Source: Rana temporaria
Lineage: Eukaryota; Chordata; Amphibia; Anura; Ranidae
Assembly (NCBI RefSeq): GCF_905171775.1
Contig: NC_053491.1
Coordinates: 221,998,486 to 222,062,485, forward strand
DNA: 64,000 bases
Reading direction: 5' to 3'
The number at the start of each line of letters is the position of its first letter. Within the stretch, counting starts at the first letter, position 1. This document shows, piece by piece, positions 42,805-54,625 of the stretch. Under the pieces are notes generated by a model. It saw only the letters and a list, made by a program, of their open reading frames with translations, made no database searches and was not told the DNA's origin. The position numbers and the translations under genes are program-made.

Positions 42805-44611
42805 CCACTTCAGCCCCGGACCATTTTGCTGGTCAATGACCAGGCCACTTTTTGCGATTCGGCACTGCGTCGCTTTAACCGACAATTGCGCGGTCGTGCA
42901 AAGTGGCTTCCAAACAAAATTGGCATCCTTTTTTTCCCACAAATAGAGCTTTCTTTTGGTGGTATTTGATCACCTCAGCGGTTTTTATTTTTTGCGCTAT
43001 AAACAAAAATAGAGCCACAATTTTGAAAAAAAATGAATATTTTTTACTTTTTGCTGTAATAAATATTCCCCAAAAATATATAAAAAAATAAATTTTCCTC
43101 AGTTTAAGCCGATACGTAGTCTTCTACATATTTTTCGTAAAAAAAATCGCAATAAGCGTTTATTAACGCTCACCGCACGACTATTTATGTCCACAGAATG
43201 GCACGTACAGGCAGAAGGACGTATATATAAGTCCTTGCCTTCTAGCGGGTGGGGGGTCCGATCGGGACCCCCTCCGCTGCGTGCGGCGGGCGGATTGCCT
43301 CGGGGAGCGATCCGTGACGACGGCGCGGCTATTCGTTTATAGCCGCTCCCCGGAGCTGAAGAACGGGGAGAGCCGTATGTAAACACGGCTTCCCCGTGCT
43401 TCACTGTGGCGGCGTATCGATCGAGTGATCCTTTTTATAAGGGAGACTCGATCGATGACATCAGTCCTACAGCCACACCCCCCTACAGTTGTAAACACAC
43501 ACTAGGTGAACCCTAACTCCTACAGCGCCCCCTGTGGTTAACTCCCAAACTGCAACTGTCATTTTCACAATAAACAATGCAATTTAAATGCATTTTTTGC
43601 TGTGAAAATTACATGGTCCCAAAAATGTGTCAAAATTTCCGAAGTGTCCGCCATAATGTCGCAGTCACGAAAAAAATCGCTGATCGCCGCCAATAGTAGT
43701 AAAAAAAAAATAATTCATAAAAATGCATGATAAATGATAAACGCTTATTGCGATTTTTTTTACCAAAAATAGGTAGAAGAATACGTATCGGCCTAAACTG
43801 AGGATTTTTTTTTTTATATATATATATATATGTTTTTGGGGGATATTTATTATAGCAAAAAGTAAAAAACATTGCATTTTTTTCAAAATTGTCACTCTAT
43901 TTTTGTTTAAAAAAAAATAAAAACCGCAAAGGTGATCAAATACCACCAAAAGAAAGCTCTATTTGTGGGGAAAAAAGGACGCCAATTTTGTTTGGGAGCC
44001 ACGTCGCACGACCGCGCAATTGTCTGTTAAAGCGACGCAGTGCCGAATCGCAAAACCTGGCCCGGGGCTTAAGTGGTTAATTGGTTTGCGCAAAAGTTAT
44101 AGCGTCTACAAAATAGGGGATAAATTTATGGCATTTTTATAAAAAAAATGTTTTACTAGTAATGGCGGCGATCTGCGATTTTTATCGGTACTGTAACCTT
44201 ATGGCGGACACTTTTGACACATTTTTGAGACCATTGGTATTTTTATAGCGATCAGTGCTATAAAAATTCATTGATTACTGTAAAAATGTCACTGGCAGGG
44301 AAGGGGTTAACACCAAGGGGTTAATTATGTTCCCTATAGTGTGTTCTAACTGAAGGGGGGGTGAGACTGACTAGGGGAAATGACAGATCACTGTTCATAC
44401 ATTGTATGAACATGCGATCATTCATTTCTCCGCCTCAAAGGACCGGGAGCTGTGTGTTTCTGTAATGAGCGATCGCACATCGGCACCAGGGGCGAGCAGG
44501 GGGCGCGCCCGCGCTCCTAGTGACTGAAATGCAAATCAGGTTATATTCCGTGATTTTGCGCAGTCGAGCTGACCTGCCGCCGTAAAACTACGGTGGGCGG
44601 TCGGCAAGAGG
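42805..44611. mobile_element. TTAACC-ended element, outer copy
   Basis: Flanked by TTAA at 42801-42804 and 44612-44615. Left end CCACTTCAGCCCCGGACC; right end GGTCGGCAAGAGG. The family text (GCGATTCGGCACTGCGTCGC, GGTATTTGATCACCTC, GGCGGCGATCTGCGATTT) recurs at 4746, 31590, 35926 and 63012, so this is a major repeat of the genome. It is non-coding. It is split at 43163 by an inverted copy of its own family. Confidence 0.9.
43167..44076. mobile_element. TTAACC-ended element, inner copy in opposite orientation
   Basis: Flanked by TTAA at 43163-43166 and 44077-44080. Its right end GGGGCTTAAGTGG is the complement of the family left end. Removing it rejoins AATAAGCGTTTATTAA to TTGGTTTGCGCAAAAG, restoring the outer copy. 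The result is long inverted repeats: 42805-43160 against about 43735-44076. Confidence 0.9.
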
Positions 44612-44851
44612 TTAAGCTATTCACCGTATACAGAAGTAAGTACCGGCCAGTAAAGGCCCCAAAAATTAGCCCACAGGCGTTCACCTGACAGCAAACAACT
44701 TTGTATTCTGTGGCTGGTGGTACATTAGGCATTCACCGGATACAGAAGTAAGTGCTGGCTAGTACAGGCCCCAAAAATTAGCCCACAGGCGTTCACCTGA
44801 ATTTGAATCAAACATGGTCTACTGGTCACATGTGTTGAATTCTTCCGAGAT

Positions 44852-47720
44852 TCATGCCTCATTCATTTTGAGAAATGTGAGGTAGTCAACACTGTTGTGA
44901 GCTAGGCGAGTGCGCTTATCGGTCACAACCCCCCCTGTTGCGCTGAACGTCCTTTCGGACAGGACACTGGACGAGGGGCAAGCCAACAGTTCCATTGCAA
45001 ATTGTGCAAGCTCTGGCCAGAGGTCAAGCCTGCCCACCCAGTAGTCCAGGGGTTCATCACTTCTCAGTGCGTCCGCATCGGCCGTTAACCCGAAGTAGTC
45101 GGACACCTGTCGGTCTAGGCGTTCCCTGATGCTGGATCTGGAGGACAGCTGTCGATGGGTCGGCTGAAAGAATGATCTAATATCATTAGTGACCAACACA
45201 TCTTCAGACCGCCCTCTTCTTGCAGGCGCTGTTGGATTGGTAACCGCAACTGTTTCTTTGTGAGTGGAACTTCTTCTGCCAGCGCACGCAAAAGCAGAAT
45301 GCAGCATTTCTCGAAACAAGGCCTGGAAGTGCTGCATTCTGATAGCCTTCTGTGATAGTAACATTTCCGCCATGTTTTGTTTATGCCAGGGGTTTAAGTA
45401 CGTTGCCACCCAGTACTGGTCCTTGCTCTTTATGCTTTTTATACGGGGGTCCCTCTAAAAACACTGGAGCATGAAGGCCCCCATTTGCACTAAACTGGAA
45501 GCGGTGTAGTGGCCTGGCCCCTGCTCATCATCCAGGATAATGTCGTCCTCGTTCTCCTCCCCCCTATCCACAGACAACACCAGGGATCCCAGAAAGGTTT
45601 AAAGCATGCTCTTCTTGCTTCTCCTCATTCGCCCGGCACCATCCTCCTCTGACTCCTCTTCAGACTCCCGTTGTTGACTTGTCTCAGGTGGAGTAGCCCC
45701 CCTGGGAATTCATCCAGCATTGCGACTTCCTCATCTTCCTGCTCCTGCTCCTTGACGGCTTGATCAATGACGCACGCAATGCACACTCCAGAAAGAAGGT
45801 TTAAGGTACGATGTCATTGATGGCGCCCTGGCTGCAGTTTGGTGATCTCATCAAACGGCCCCAAAAGTCTGCATGAGTCACGCATGGCGTGGTGAAAAAA
45901 AAACAAGCTCCCCAGAACCTGTCCTGCCGCAGAGTTCGTACAGGTAGTCGTTAGGCTGCTCCAGCAGAAACGTGCAGTTATCAAGCATATACAAGGTTGA
46001 GTTCTATCGCGTCGGGCAGTCACAAATAAGACGTCTGACGGGCAGGTTGTGTCGCGGCTGAATGTCAGCAAGGTGAGCCATGGCCGTGTAAGATCTTCTG
46101 AAATGGGCCGAGATTTTCCTGGCCTGCCGCAAGACGTCCTGGACCCCAGGGTATTTGCCAACGAATCGCTGCACGACCAAGTTCAGAACGTGTGCCATCC
46201 ATGGCACGTGTGTAATTTTGCAGTTTCAGCGCGCTCAGCAGATTGGCACCGTTGTCGCACACCACTTTACCAACTGTCAAATCGAGCAGTGTTAGCCACT
46301 GATCTGCCTGTGAACGCAAAGCTGAAAGGAGCGCAGGACCAGTGTGGCTCTTGTCTTCCAGGCACAACAGACGCAGCACAGCATTGCAACGTCTCACCTG
46401 GCATGTCGAATAGGTTCTGGGGATCTTGGGCGGGCGCAGCGGAAGAGACGGTAGAATTGAAAAAGGAGGAGTCAGCCGAGGAGGAGAGGGAGGATGGAGG
46501 AGGAGAAGAATAGGCAGGCCTGCATGCAATCCGTGGCAGTAAAACCAAATCTACATGGGTGCCACGGGTTACATGCTTGACGGCCGTCAGAAGGTTCACC
46601 CAGTGGGCAGTAAAAGTTATATACCTTCCCTGCCCGTGTTTGCTAGACCACGTGTCTGTGGTCAGATGTATCTTGGCACCGACACTGTGTGCCAGAGATA
46701 CATTCACTTGCCGCTGAACATGGCCATATAGCTCTGAGATGCCCTTCTGAGAGAAATATTTCCTTTCTGGGACCTTCCATTGTGGTGTTCCAATGGCCAC
46801 AAATTTTAAAAGGCCTCCGACTCCAGCAGTTTATATGGCAGTAGTTGGCGGGCTATCAGTTCCGACAAGCCAGCGGTCAACCGTTGGGCAAGAGGGTTAT
46901 CTGGCGTCATCGTTTTTTTACGATCGAACATTTGGGCCACGGAAGCCTGTCTTTTTGCAGAAATGGAAGGTGGAATGGAGGACAATTGTGAGGATAGAGG
47001 AGAAGAGGCTGGACGGTGAGAGCCTGGAGTGTGGCTTTGTGGGTTCTGATGGCGTTTCTCCCACTGGGCTCGGTGATGGGAGGCCAGGTGCCTTCTTAAG
47101 GCGGTCGTCCCTAGGTGAGTGTTGGGCTTACCGCGACTTATTCGTTGACGGCAAAGGCTGCAGATGGCAACACTATTGTCAGCAGCGGACACGTTAAAAA
47201 AAGCCCACACTGCAGAGCCATGGGCCAGCATCCTGGGATGTGACCGAACATGGTTGATGGCTCGCTCCTGATACATTAGCAGTCAGGTTTGTCCCTCCTG
47301 TGCAATGTAAGATTGGCCTGCTTCTCCTCCCTATCTGCTGGTCCATCTCTCCCTCTGAATTCCCCTCCTCTTCCTCTCTTGTGGGCACCAACATGACGTC
47401 TGTAAACCTCCCTGGGCTGATCTGGGTACTGTCGTCAGACTGCTGAGTGGCGGCTGTTGCTACCTCCTCTTCCTGATCCAATGCCACGAATGACTGCGCA
47501 TCGGAAATGTCTTCTGATGGATCGGCAAAATAATTCCTGTGACTCAAGCGGGGGTCATATGGTGGTGGTGGTGTTGGTGGTGAGCCACTCAACCAAGTCT
47601 GGTGCATAATTTGAAGTAATCGAACGCACCTTGTGCCACTTCCCACTTTGGCTCCGGCCTGGTGCTCCTGCCCTACCCCTACGACCCCTGCGGAAGGGCC
47701 TGCCTCTTCCTCTGCCTGTC
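44852..47720 (-). pseudogene. hAT transposase (zinc-finger BED type), frameshifted
   Basis: On the minus strand, in order: an Arg/Gly-rich start (MTGRGRGRPFRRGRRGRAG) near 47720; an acidic, low-complexity linker; a BED zinc finger near 47200-47060 (VWAFFNVS, ICSLC, LRRHLASHH: Cys2 and His pair present); the core near 46680 (IHLTTDTWSSKHGQGRYITF); then VVCDNGANLLSAL near 46250 and MPWMAHVLNLVVQRF near 46200, carrying the catalytic-core context; and the C-terminal dimerisation domain at 45050-44852 (PLDYWVGRLDLWPELAQFA, PSSSVLSERTFSATG). At least four frameshifts or gaps split it. It is similar to ZBED-type host genes, but the decay argues against a domesticated gene. Confidence 0.9.
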
Positions 47721-48274
47721 ATTTTTTAAATGACCCTGTGACAAAAGTCTCTATAGAAGCGCAGGATATGTGGAAGAAGGTATATAACACCCCTCTTCAA
47801 TCTGTCGTTTTGGGGGGCCACTGGTTTTTCACACCAGTTATAAAACTTGCACACCAAACAATAGTACACCTATACCAGTCCCTGTCAGGTGACGATTTGT
47901 GTCACCACAGTCTGTCCCTGCTGCGCACACAGCAACCTGTCCCTACACTGACAAAAAGTATTTAAGTGTATTACACCCCTATATACTGAGTGCACACCAA
48001 ACAATCCCTACTCATAGGAGTGACATCATCCCAGGGCACTGGTTTCCCCTCTGTGACAGATGGAAGCTGAAGAGTGAAGGCCTGGGTGGTGTCATATTCG
48101 GGTGTCACAGCAGAGGCTGCAGGATCACCTTGAGGAAGGAGGGAGCATTTGGCTATGGGTCTTCCTTCCAATCGAAAGCTCTGGTGGAAGCAGGCACCAG
48201 CACCTCGCAGGTAAGCGATAATGCTGGTTTCTGTGCTGCTGTGTATCCTGTGTTGTTTTACTAGTGGTTGGTTT

Positions 48275-49550
48275 GAAGGGGTCACCTGGGTGTGGAACTT
48301 TGCTGGTCAGACACTGTTAGGCTGCCTTTGTAATTCACTTATGGTTGGTGCAGATTCTTGTCCCTGTAGACATCTGGTTATTGGGTCCTTTTGCTGGTTT
48401 GTTTCAAACTAAGGGCCAGAGAAGGATAAGTGTACTACTCCTAAAAAGAAAATGCCCAGGGTGCATAGTTAAATTAAGATCCAATTATTCTAAACTGCTC
48501 CGACACTTGTATTGGAGATTTGCTTAAAGAATCAGCCGCAGTATGCACCAAATTTCTGACATTGGTCAAAGAATTGGCATCCACATTTCATACCTTCCAA
48601 TCCTTTTTCTCTGATATGCATGGCTCAGCAAACCCAGCCAGTCAGTCTGCTAGCAGTGCACATTCCTTCCAATCTGGTGCCATTTGGTTTGGGACAGAAC
48701 TTCCAGGGGAAAGAGGTCAGGTCAGTTGTATTTGATATTAACTAAGAAAAAGTCCAATTGTCAAGACATGGTCAAATGTATCAGGGGTTGCAAAAGAAAA
48801 AAATCCAGAGTTTTTCCAGTGCAAAACGTTTATCTGATTGCTTCTATCTTTTATTTTTTTTGATCCTTAAAGAGTGGTCTGATTCAGAAAAGTAAACTTT
48901 TTCTCCAACAGTATCAAAGGGAGATTTCAATTTATTTGACGAAGATCCTAGCCTAGACTGGAATATAAGCATCCATGGCAGGATGCCCCTTTATCTGAAA
49001 TTTAAAAAAAGAAAATGGCTCTTGCCTTTGAGGACATGGGGCTACTAAAAGATTCTATGGATAGAAAGAGAAGATGTTCTTCTTAAATGGGCCTAGAAGT
49101 GCAACAAGAAAAAAACTGAAGTTGGCTTTGGCCACTACCTGTGTTGCAAGAGATCTGCAGCTTTAGCTGTCACAATTGTAGGCTTGTTTGATGGCTGGAG
49201 AACCTACAGAGCAACTGCTAGAATCTCTTCCTATGCTATTCAAAACATGTACATATATTGCAGATGCTTCTGCAGAATCAGATGTCAGCAAGAGTTTCTG
49301 CCCTTAGTTGCTGCGGCAAGAAGAGCACAGTAGCTTAAGATCTGGTGTAGGGGTTGCATCCTCTTAACTGTGGCTGTGTAGTGTGCCATTTTTGGGGTAT
49401 TTGCTTTTCGGTCCGGAGCTAGAAGAAGCCCTTCACAAGAAGATTTTTTTGTGGCCAAAAGTTTCAATCTCAAGAGAATAAAGGTGCTAAACCAAAAAAG
49501 CACTGGACAGGCCACAAAGGTAAAGGGAAGGAGGGCATTCTTTTTAACCC
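48275..49550 (+). pseudogene. DIRS copy D (older lineage), 5' region and gag-like part
   Basis: After the repeat shared with 40310-40612, the + strand contains many short frames with DIRS gag traces: QNQMSARVSAL near 49270 and an SGPGTSKKQ-like basic end are visible only across several shifts. Stops are dense, so this copy is much older than A and B. It continues as RT after the hAT MITE at 49555. Confidence 0.6.
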
Positions 49551-49554
49551 CCCT

Positions 49555-50226
49555 CAGTGTTGCCAACCTACCAGATTGAAATTTACTGGCACGACACCTG
49601 AAATTTACTGGCGCAGCCACATTTTTACTGGCATTTCACAAACGTTACTAAATTAAATTTGTAGGTGCAAATTTCAGTATTTAGGCTACAAACAAATACG
49701 CTAGGCAAATAACAATGTGATTTAAGGTAGATCTTAAGGTAAAAAAACATTTGTGTTATTTTCGATATAATAAGGGCAAATTATCTAGTCACATCACCCC
49801 CTGCCTCCATCCCCCTCTGCAGTTACACAATCTCGCCCTGCCTCCAATTTCCCCCATGCCCCCTGCCTCCATCCCCCTCTGCGGTGCCACCAACAACTCC
49901 TGTCTCCATCCCCCACCCTCTGTGGTGCCACCATCCCCCTCTGTGGTGCCACCAACACCCCCTGCCTCCAAATCACCCCCTGCCACTAACACCCTCTGCC
50001 TCCAATCTCCCCCTGCCTCCATCCCCCTTTGCAGTGCCACCGCAGCCACCATCACCCCCTGCCTCCAATCACCCCCTGCCCCAAATCTCCATGCGCAGTT
50101 CCAAGCCAAACCAATCTCAGCTATTTTTACTGACACATTCCCGCAACCACAGACATTTACGAACGGGGGGAAAAAGTTCCTGTTTTTACGAACTGTCCGT
50201 AAAAATACAGACGGTTGGCAACACTG
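49555..50226. mobile_element. hAT-type MITE with C-rich tandem repeats
   Basis: Termini CAGTGTTGCCAACC and GGTTGGCAACACTG are perfect inverted repeats. The 8-bp duplication ACCCCCCT lies at 49547-49554 and 50227-50234. The centre (49795-50090) is a run of CCCCCTGCCTCCA-like units; its proline-rich open frames are artefacts of that composition. Inserted in DIRS copy D. Confidence 0.92.
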
Positions 50227-50234
50227 ACCCCCCT

Positions 50235-50865
50235 GATCAGACCACCAAGTCCCAATGACAGGATGCAACCTGTGGGAGGAAGATTAAGTGGTTTCCTTCC
50301 ACAGTGACAAACTTATTCTTAAGATTATAAAAGATGAATACATTTTAGAGTTCAACAGTAAGTGGCCAAAGAGATTGTTGGTAACAAAGCTACCCAAAGA
50401 TTTTTAGAAGGCCAGAACGCTAACTCTTCCTATGGGGGAGTTTGTGGGTTTTAGTCCCTGTCCTAAAACAAGGGAGACGGTTTTATTTACGCGTTTTTGG
50501 GTCAAAAAGTCATCAGGAAAATGTTGATTGAATTTTCAAGCTCAAACCTTGAAACAAAGCAATAGGATACAACAAATTCTGTATGGAATCCATCTTTTCT
50601 GGGAAAAATATTCTACAACAAGATTGCTTAATGGTGACCTTGGATTTAAAGGATGTGTATCTTCAAATGCTGGTCAGGGAAAGCTCTCAAAAATTTCTGC
50701 GGCTGGCTGTTGATATAGAGGAAGTGGTTTATCGTTAACAATGCAGGGCTCTACTGTTAGGGTTTTCTTCAACTCCAGGATTTTTTTTCCAAAGTGCTAG
50801 CAGAGGCCCTAGCTCATCTGAGGCTGCATTTGATTACAATCTTTCCTTACCTCTACAACCTCATG
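50235..50865 (+). pseudogene. DIRS copy D reverse transcriptase traces
   Basis: Across frames: NSVWNPSFLGKIFYNK near 50575, then MVTLDLKDVYLQMLVRESSQ at 50630-50690 with the first catalytic aspartate motif, FLRLAVDIEEVVYR, GFSSTPGFFSKVLAEALAHL near 50800 and FPYLYNLM where the family has YLDD. Extensive decay. Confidence 0.75.
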
Positions 50866-50869
50866 TTAA

Positions 50870-51313
50870 AGCGGAGTTCCACCCTAAAAATGAACTTTCT
50901 ATTAACAATTTTTTTATAATTTTTTTACTCACTTCTATCTGGCTGTTACTAGGCACATTTCGTAATCTGCCTATTTCCTGGTCCTAGGTGTTTCAACTTC
51001 CTGTCCTAAGACCCCATTGCCTCTTGGGAAATGAGGACACTCATTTCCCAGGAGTCTCTGGGCATTACTGTGCCTAAAAATCGCCCAGTATGCACCTCTC
51101 CCTGAAAACCAGAAAGAAAAAGGAACTGGGATTAACATGTCCAAACATATGATGGATATGGCCACAACATGAGCTGAAGGATATAAGGTAAATGTTTGCA
51201 ATGATTTCTGGAATGATTGGGGGGCTATTAATATTTAATAATACTAGTTTTAGGGACTATTTAATGTGATTTATTTTAGCTTGCAAAAAAAATAATTATG
51301 CCCGGAACCCCGC
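50870..51313. repeat. TTAA MITE (GCGGAGTTCCACCC family) in DIRS copy D
   Basis: Flanked by TTAA at 50866-50869 and 51314-51317; ends AGCGGAGTTCCACCCT and GGAACCCCGC. Same family as 23579-24069 and 57594-58071. Contains ACTCATTTCCCAGGAGTC/GGGAAATGAG inverted motifs. Confidence 0.85.
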
Positions 51314-51317
51314 TTAA

Positions 51318-51994
51318 CAGCCACTTTGAAAGAATAACCACAGATAAATATTTTTCAGACTTTACAGTGGTTGAAAGACTTGGGATGGTTAATAAATTTA
51401 GAGAAATCGAATCTCCAGCCTTCCTGAGCAATTTATTTTCTGGGTTAAAAAATGTATTCTTAAGAGAAAATTTTTCTCCCAGAGGAATGGGTAAAAAAGA
51501 TCTGCACATACAGTATATGGCTCATCTTCAGTGTAACCAATCGATTCCAATTATGGGGTTGATTTACTAAAACTGGAGTGAACAAATTCTGGTGCAGCTG
51601 TGTAGCTAATCAGCTTCTAACTTTAGCGTGTTCAATAAATTTTGACAAAAAACCTGGAAGCTGACTGTCTTCCATGCAGAGCAGCACCAGATTTTTCACT
51701 CTCCAGTTTTAGTAAATGAACCCTTCTGTCAGCACTCAGTCTTATGACATGCTCAATTCTTGCAGTCCAGTGGGAAATTTTCCACCTAAGACCCTGCCAG
51801 GGATTTCTCCTCCAAGTTTGTAAGGGAAACTTACAATCTCTAGACAATCATGCTTATATTCTAAGGAGGGTCTAGCAAACACTCTGGTGTTGGAGAAATA
51901 ACATTTCGAAAGGTCACTTTTCCTTGGACCAGACCAACAGTGGCAGCTGGTGGATTTTTGCACATAAGGCATTTATGGCGCAGGCAGTGCTTCC
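51318..51994 (+). pseudogene. DIRS copy D RNase H traces with a nested MITE
   Basis: 51380-51500 gives LGMVNKFREIESPAFLSNLF and FSPRGMGKK, which align with the RNase H entry of DIRS elements only loosely. A MITE at 51552-51725 (GGGTTGATTTACTAAAACTGGAG and CTCCAGTTTTAGTAAATG) interrupts it. The remainder near 51900 (DQTNSGSWWIFAHKAFMAQ) is compatible with RNase H. Confidence 0.5.
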
Positions 51995-52515
51995 CTCTGC
52001 GTCTCCTACACCCAGGTCAATAGGATCGATTCTCCTTTCGGCCAGTCAGGAAAGGGGTTAAGACGCGACTTGCATATGCGTTTTCTTTGCTGCGCAAGCT
52101 TACAGGGGGAGCCGACGCTTCGTTCCAGTCTGTCGGAAGTAGCACCTCGTGGATTGGGTCTCCCTGTAGCTGCAGGCATCATCACGGTATAACCCCCTAA
52201 ATCCGAGGCCGGATACGCTCAACGCCAAGGGGTTAACGGCTTGGAGCGCTCTCCTGGGAGGGGAAGGGCAAGTCTCCCGGAAATGGTTTGTGTGGTTTTG
52301 ACGGTTATTGGCTATACTCACGCACTGTCAGAGTAAGGAGAGGATTGCTGATAACCAGAAAATCCTGTTTACACTGTGGTTGGACACAGCTGGTCACATG
52401 GTAAAGAGCTGCTTTGATCAGCTGTGCCGATGAGCACCACAGGGGGGGCGCGATCAGGGGAGGACATCTTTTGAATATAATGTGGGGGAAAGAGGTTAAA
52501 CAGGGAGGCAGGAGG
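51995..52515. repeat. Unclassified insertion in DIRS copy D
   Basis: GC-richer than the flanks, without a recognised frame; contains AAGGGGTTAACGG and AGAGGTTAAAC. DIRS-like reading resumes near 52560, so this block is probably inserted. Confidence 0.4.
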
Positions 52516-53803
52516 TTTCTCCTTAATTGAAGTGCCACATATGACTTTGTCTGGGTAGAAAAGCACCTGAGCTCTCTCTCTGTGATTTATCTGAGAGGAG
52601 ATTAAAAACATTCAATAGAATTTTTTTTTAATCCCTCAAGAGGTCTCTCAGGAGGAGTGGGCTCTCCATCCAAGAGTTAACTTGACTATAGGGACTTCCA
52701 GAAGTGAATCTCTTTGCCTCTTGGATAAACACAAAAACACACCTCTTTCTCTGAATCCAAAACATCCAGCCTTATTTCACTATTTCTAAACATGTTCCTG
52801 CAGGAAGAGAAAAGCCTAATCTTAATAGCTCAATATTGGCCAAAGAGGACATGGTTCTCTAGCAGTTGTTCCTCCATACATTCTTCCAGTGGGGTGAGAT
52901 TCATAATCTCATTGTCCAGTCTTGCATCCTCGGATACGCACTCTAAAATTGGCCACATGGTTACCAAGAAGGAAATCCTGAAGTCTATGGGATTGTCAGA
53001 TCAGGTAGTGGGCACTCTCCTAGACAGTCACAACTCGGTAACGAGAACGATCTATCAAAATGTTTGACCTAATGCCTGGTGGGTAGGAAACATTTTTCAT
53101 AGGATACGCCCACTATTCTGGAATTTTTACATGATGGATCCGAGAAGGTTCTGGCTCTGAGTAATCTAAAAGTCCCGATTGCAGCCCTTAGTATTGTTCT
53201 CCAGAACTTGCTTCAGATGCAGAAACATGCCAAATGAGAAAAGATGTCCTAGAACCTGGGATTTGTCCCTGGTCCTAAGGAGTATTCATGCAGTCTCCTT
53301 TTGTACCATTAGCAGAAGATTCTCTATGGGGGTTATTTACTAAAGGCAAATCCACTTTGCACTACAAGTGCAATGTACACTTAAAATTGCACTGAACATG
53401 CACTTGGAAATGTAGTCGCTGTAGATCCGAGGGGGACATGCAAAAAAATTAAAAACATAATTTTAGCTTGCACATGTTTGGATAATAAAATCAGCAGAGC
53501 TTCCCCTCATTTCAGATCTACAGCGACTGCACTTTCAAGTGCACTTCGCACTTGTAGTGCAAAGTGGATTTTCCTTTCGTAAATAACCCCCTTTGTCTTT
53601 TGACCTTGAAGACAGTTTTTTTGGTGACCATTACCCAACCTGCAGAATTAGTGAAATCCAAGCTCAGTTGGAGAAACATTCCTGAAGGTCCTAGGTATAA
53701 TTTTGAAAAGAGGCATATTAATTTGCTATTGTCACAAGTGGGTGGGTTCTGGGTGCAATGCTCTGAACCCAACCTTGTTCAAGCCAATTAGAGCCTTAGG
53801 CTG
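52516..53803 (+). pseudogene. DIRS copy D tyrosine recombinase traces with a nested MITE
   Basis: Traces in order: HLSSLSVIYLRGD near 52565, VSQEEWALHPRVN near 52650, LLQEEKSLILIAQYWPKRTW-like text (52792), MGLSDQVVGTLLDSHNSVTR at 52990, typical of the DIRS recombinase arm-binding part. The MITE 53330-53594 then interrupts, and VFLVTITQPAEL follows. Stops are frequent. Confidence 0.7.
53330..53594. repeat. MITE (GGGGGTTATTTACTAAAGGC family)
   Basis: Left end GGGGGTTATTTACTAAAGG, right end CGTAAATAACCCCC; CACTTTGCACTACAAGTGCA is inverted at 53545. Related to 41255-41515. Confidence 0.85.
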
Positions 53804-54625
53804 TAATCATGCAGCTTGAAAAAAAAATCATACAAACGCCCCTGATGGACCAGCCACTCCTTTCCCCTTTCACATGGAGCGGACTCTGTCAAGCAGATCT
53901 GCCTGCTCAGCGGGGGATCTGTCTGATGATCCCCACTGAGCAGGTAGATGACAGGTCTGTGTCCGCTCCTTTGTTGCAGAGCGGACACCGACACAGCCCG
54001 CTATTCTCTATGGGGCGGTCGGATGGGAACAGACTGTATGTCGATTTCCATCCGATCTGCTATAGATGGATGGAGAATGGAATCCCCCATCCTTCTGTTT
54101 TTAGTGGACTGGATCGGATGCAGGCATGTGTAAACGAACACTCCATTTATATCAGTCTCTCCATAGAGCACAATGGATGGTCAGATTGGGCCCGCCTGAA
54201 AAATGGACAGGCAAACTCCATCAGTCTGCTTGTGTGAAAGGGGCCTTATGCCTTAATCACACGGGGCATACAACAGTGTCCCTTTACAGGAACGCACAGG
54301 TGTTCCATGCATCTCCGTGCAGGCCATCACTTTGATGTCATTTGGGATGTAGCACCTGCTGTTGCTCCCAATTTTACATTCATGTAGGTCCACATGCATG
54401 TCCCTGAGCTCACACTGTCTGGTTTGGGATAGTGTACCCACACCGACACAGATGTCAGATTGGGAACAGCAGTTATGCTTGTGCAGCCGTTGCATCCCCA
54501 ATTGACATAAATGGGAGTGCCTGTACAGGGATGCATGGAACACCTGTGCATCCCTCTGCAGGTAAACATGGCCCCCCATGGGCATACACTTGTGTATGCC
54601 ACATGTGAACAATGCTTTAGTAGCA
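53804..54625. repeat. Two adjacent MITEs of the TTTCACAC type
   Basis: 53804-54247 includes CTTTCACATGGAGCGGAC and ends TTGTGTGAAAGGGGCC. 54248-54625 starts CTTAATCACACGGGGCAT and ends ATGCCACATGTGAAC, with GTGTTCCATGCATC and its complement inside. Non-coding; long frames here are by chance. Confidence 0.65.

Larger units (their letters stand above)
42688..44800. repeat. Tandem 112-bp subterminal repeats of the hAT element
   Basis: Three copies of a unit including GGCCCCAAAAATTAGCCCAC, AGGCGTTCACCTGACAGCAA and ATTCTGTGGCTGG-GGTACATTA lie at about 42688-42804, 44617-44733 and 44734-44800 (partial). The TTAA element 42805-44611 separates copies one and two; removing it leaves GGTACATTAAGCTATTCACC, matching GGTACATTAGGCATTCACC at the next boundary. 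Confidence 0.85.
42492..48009 (-). mobile_element. hAT transposon with BED-finger transposase, interrupted
   Basis: A minus-strand hAT transposase gene (47720-44852) defines the element. ACTCATAG occurs at 42484-42491 and 48010-48017, a fitting 8-bp duplication; the inner ends (AGTGATGGACGAACATG and, inverted, AGGGATTGTTTGGTGTG) are only partly alike, so limits are provisional. Its 3' subterminal region has about 112-bp tandem repeats. A TTAA element of 1.8 kb sits inside one repeat. Confidence 0.65.

Noticed and set aside
44852..47720. Domesticated ZBED-like host gene
   Set aside because: At least four frameshifts, candidate 8-bp flanking duplications and subterminal repeats indicate a decayed hAT transposon.
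49751..50258. Proline-rich frames as a protein
   Set aside because: They are translations of CCCCCTGCCTCCA tandem units inside a hAT MITE.
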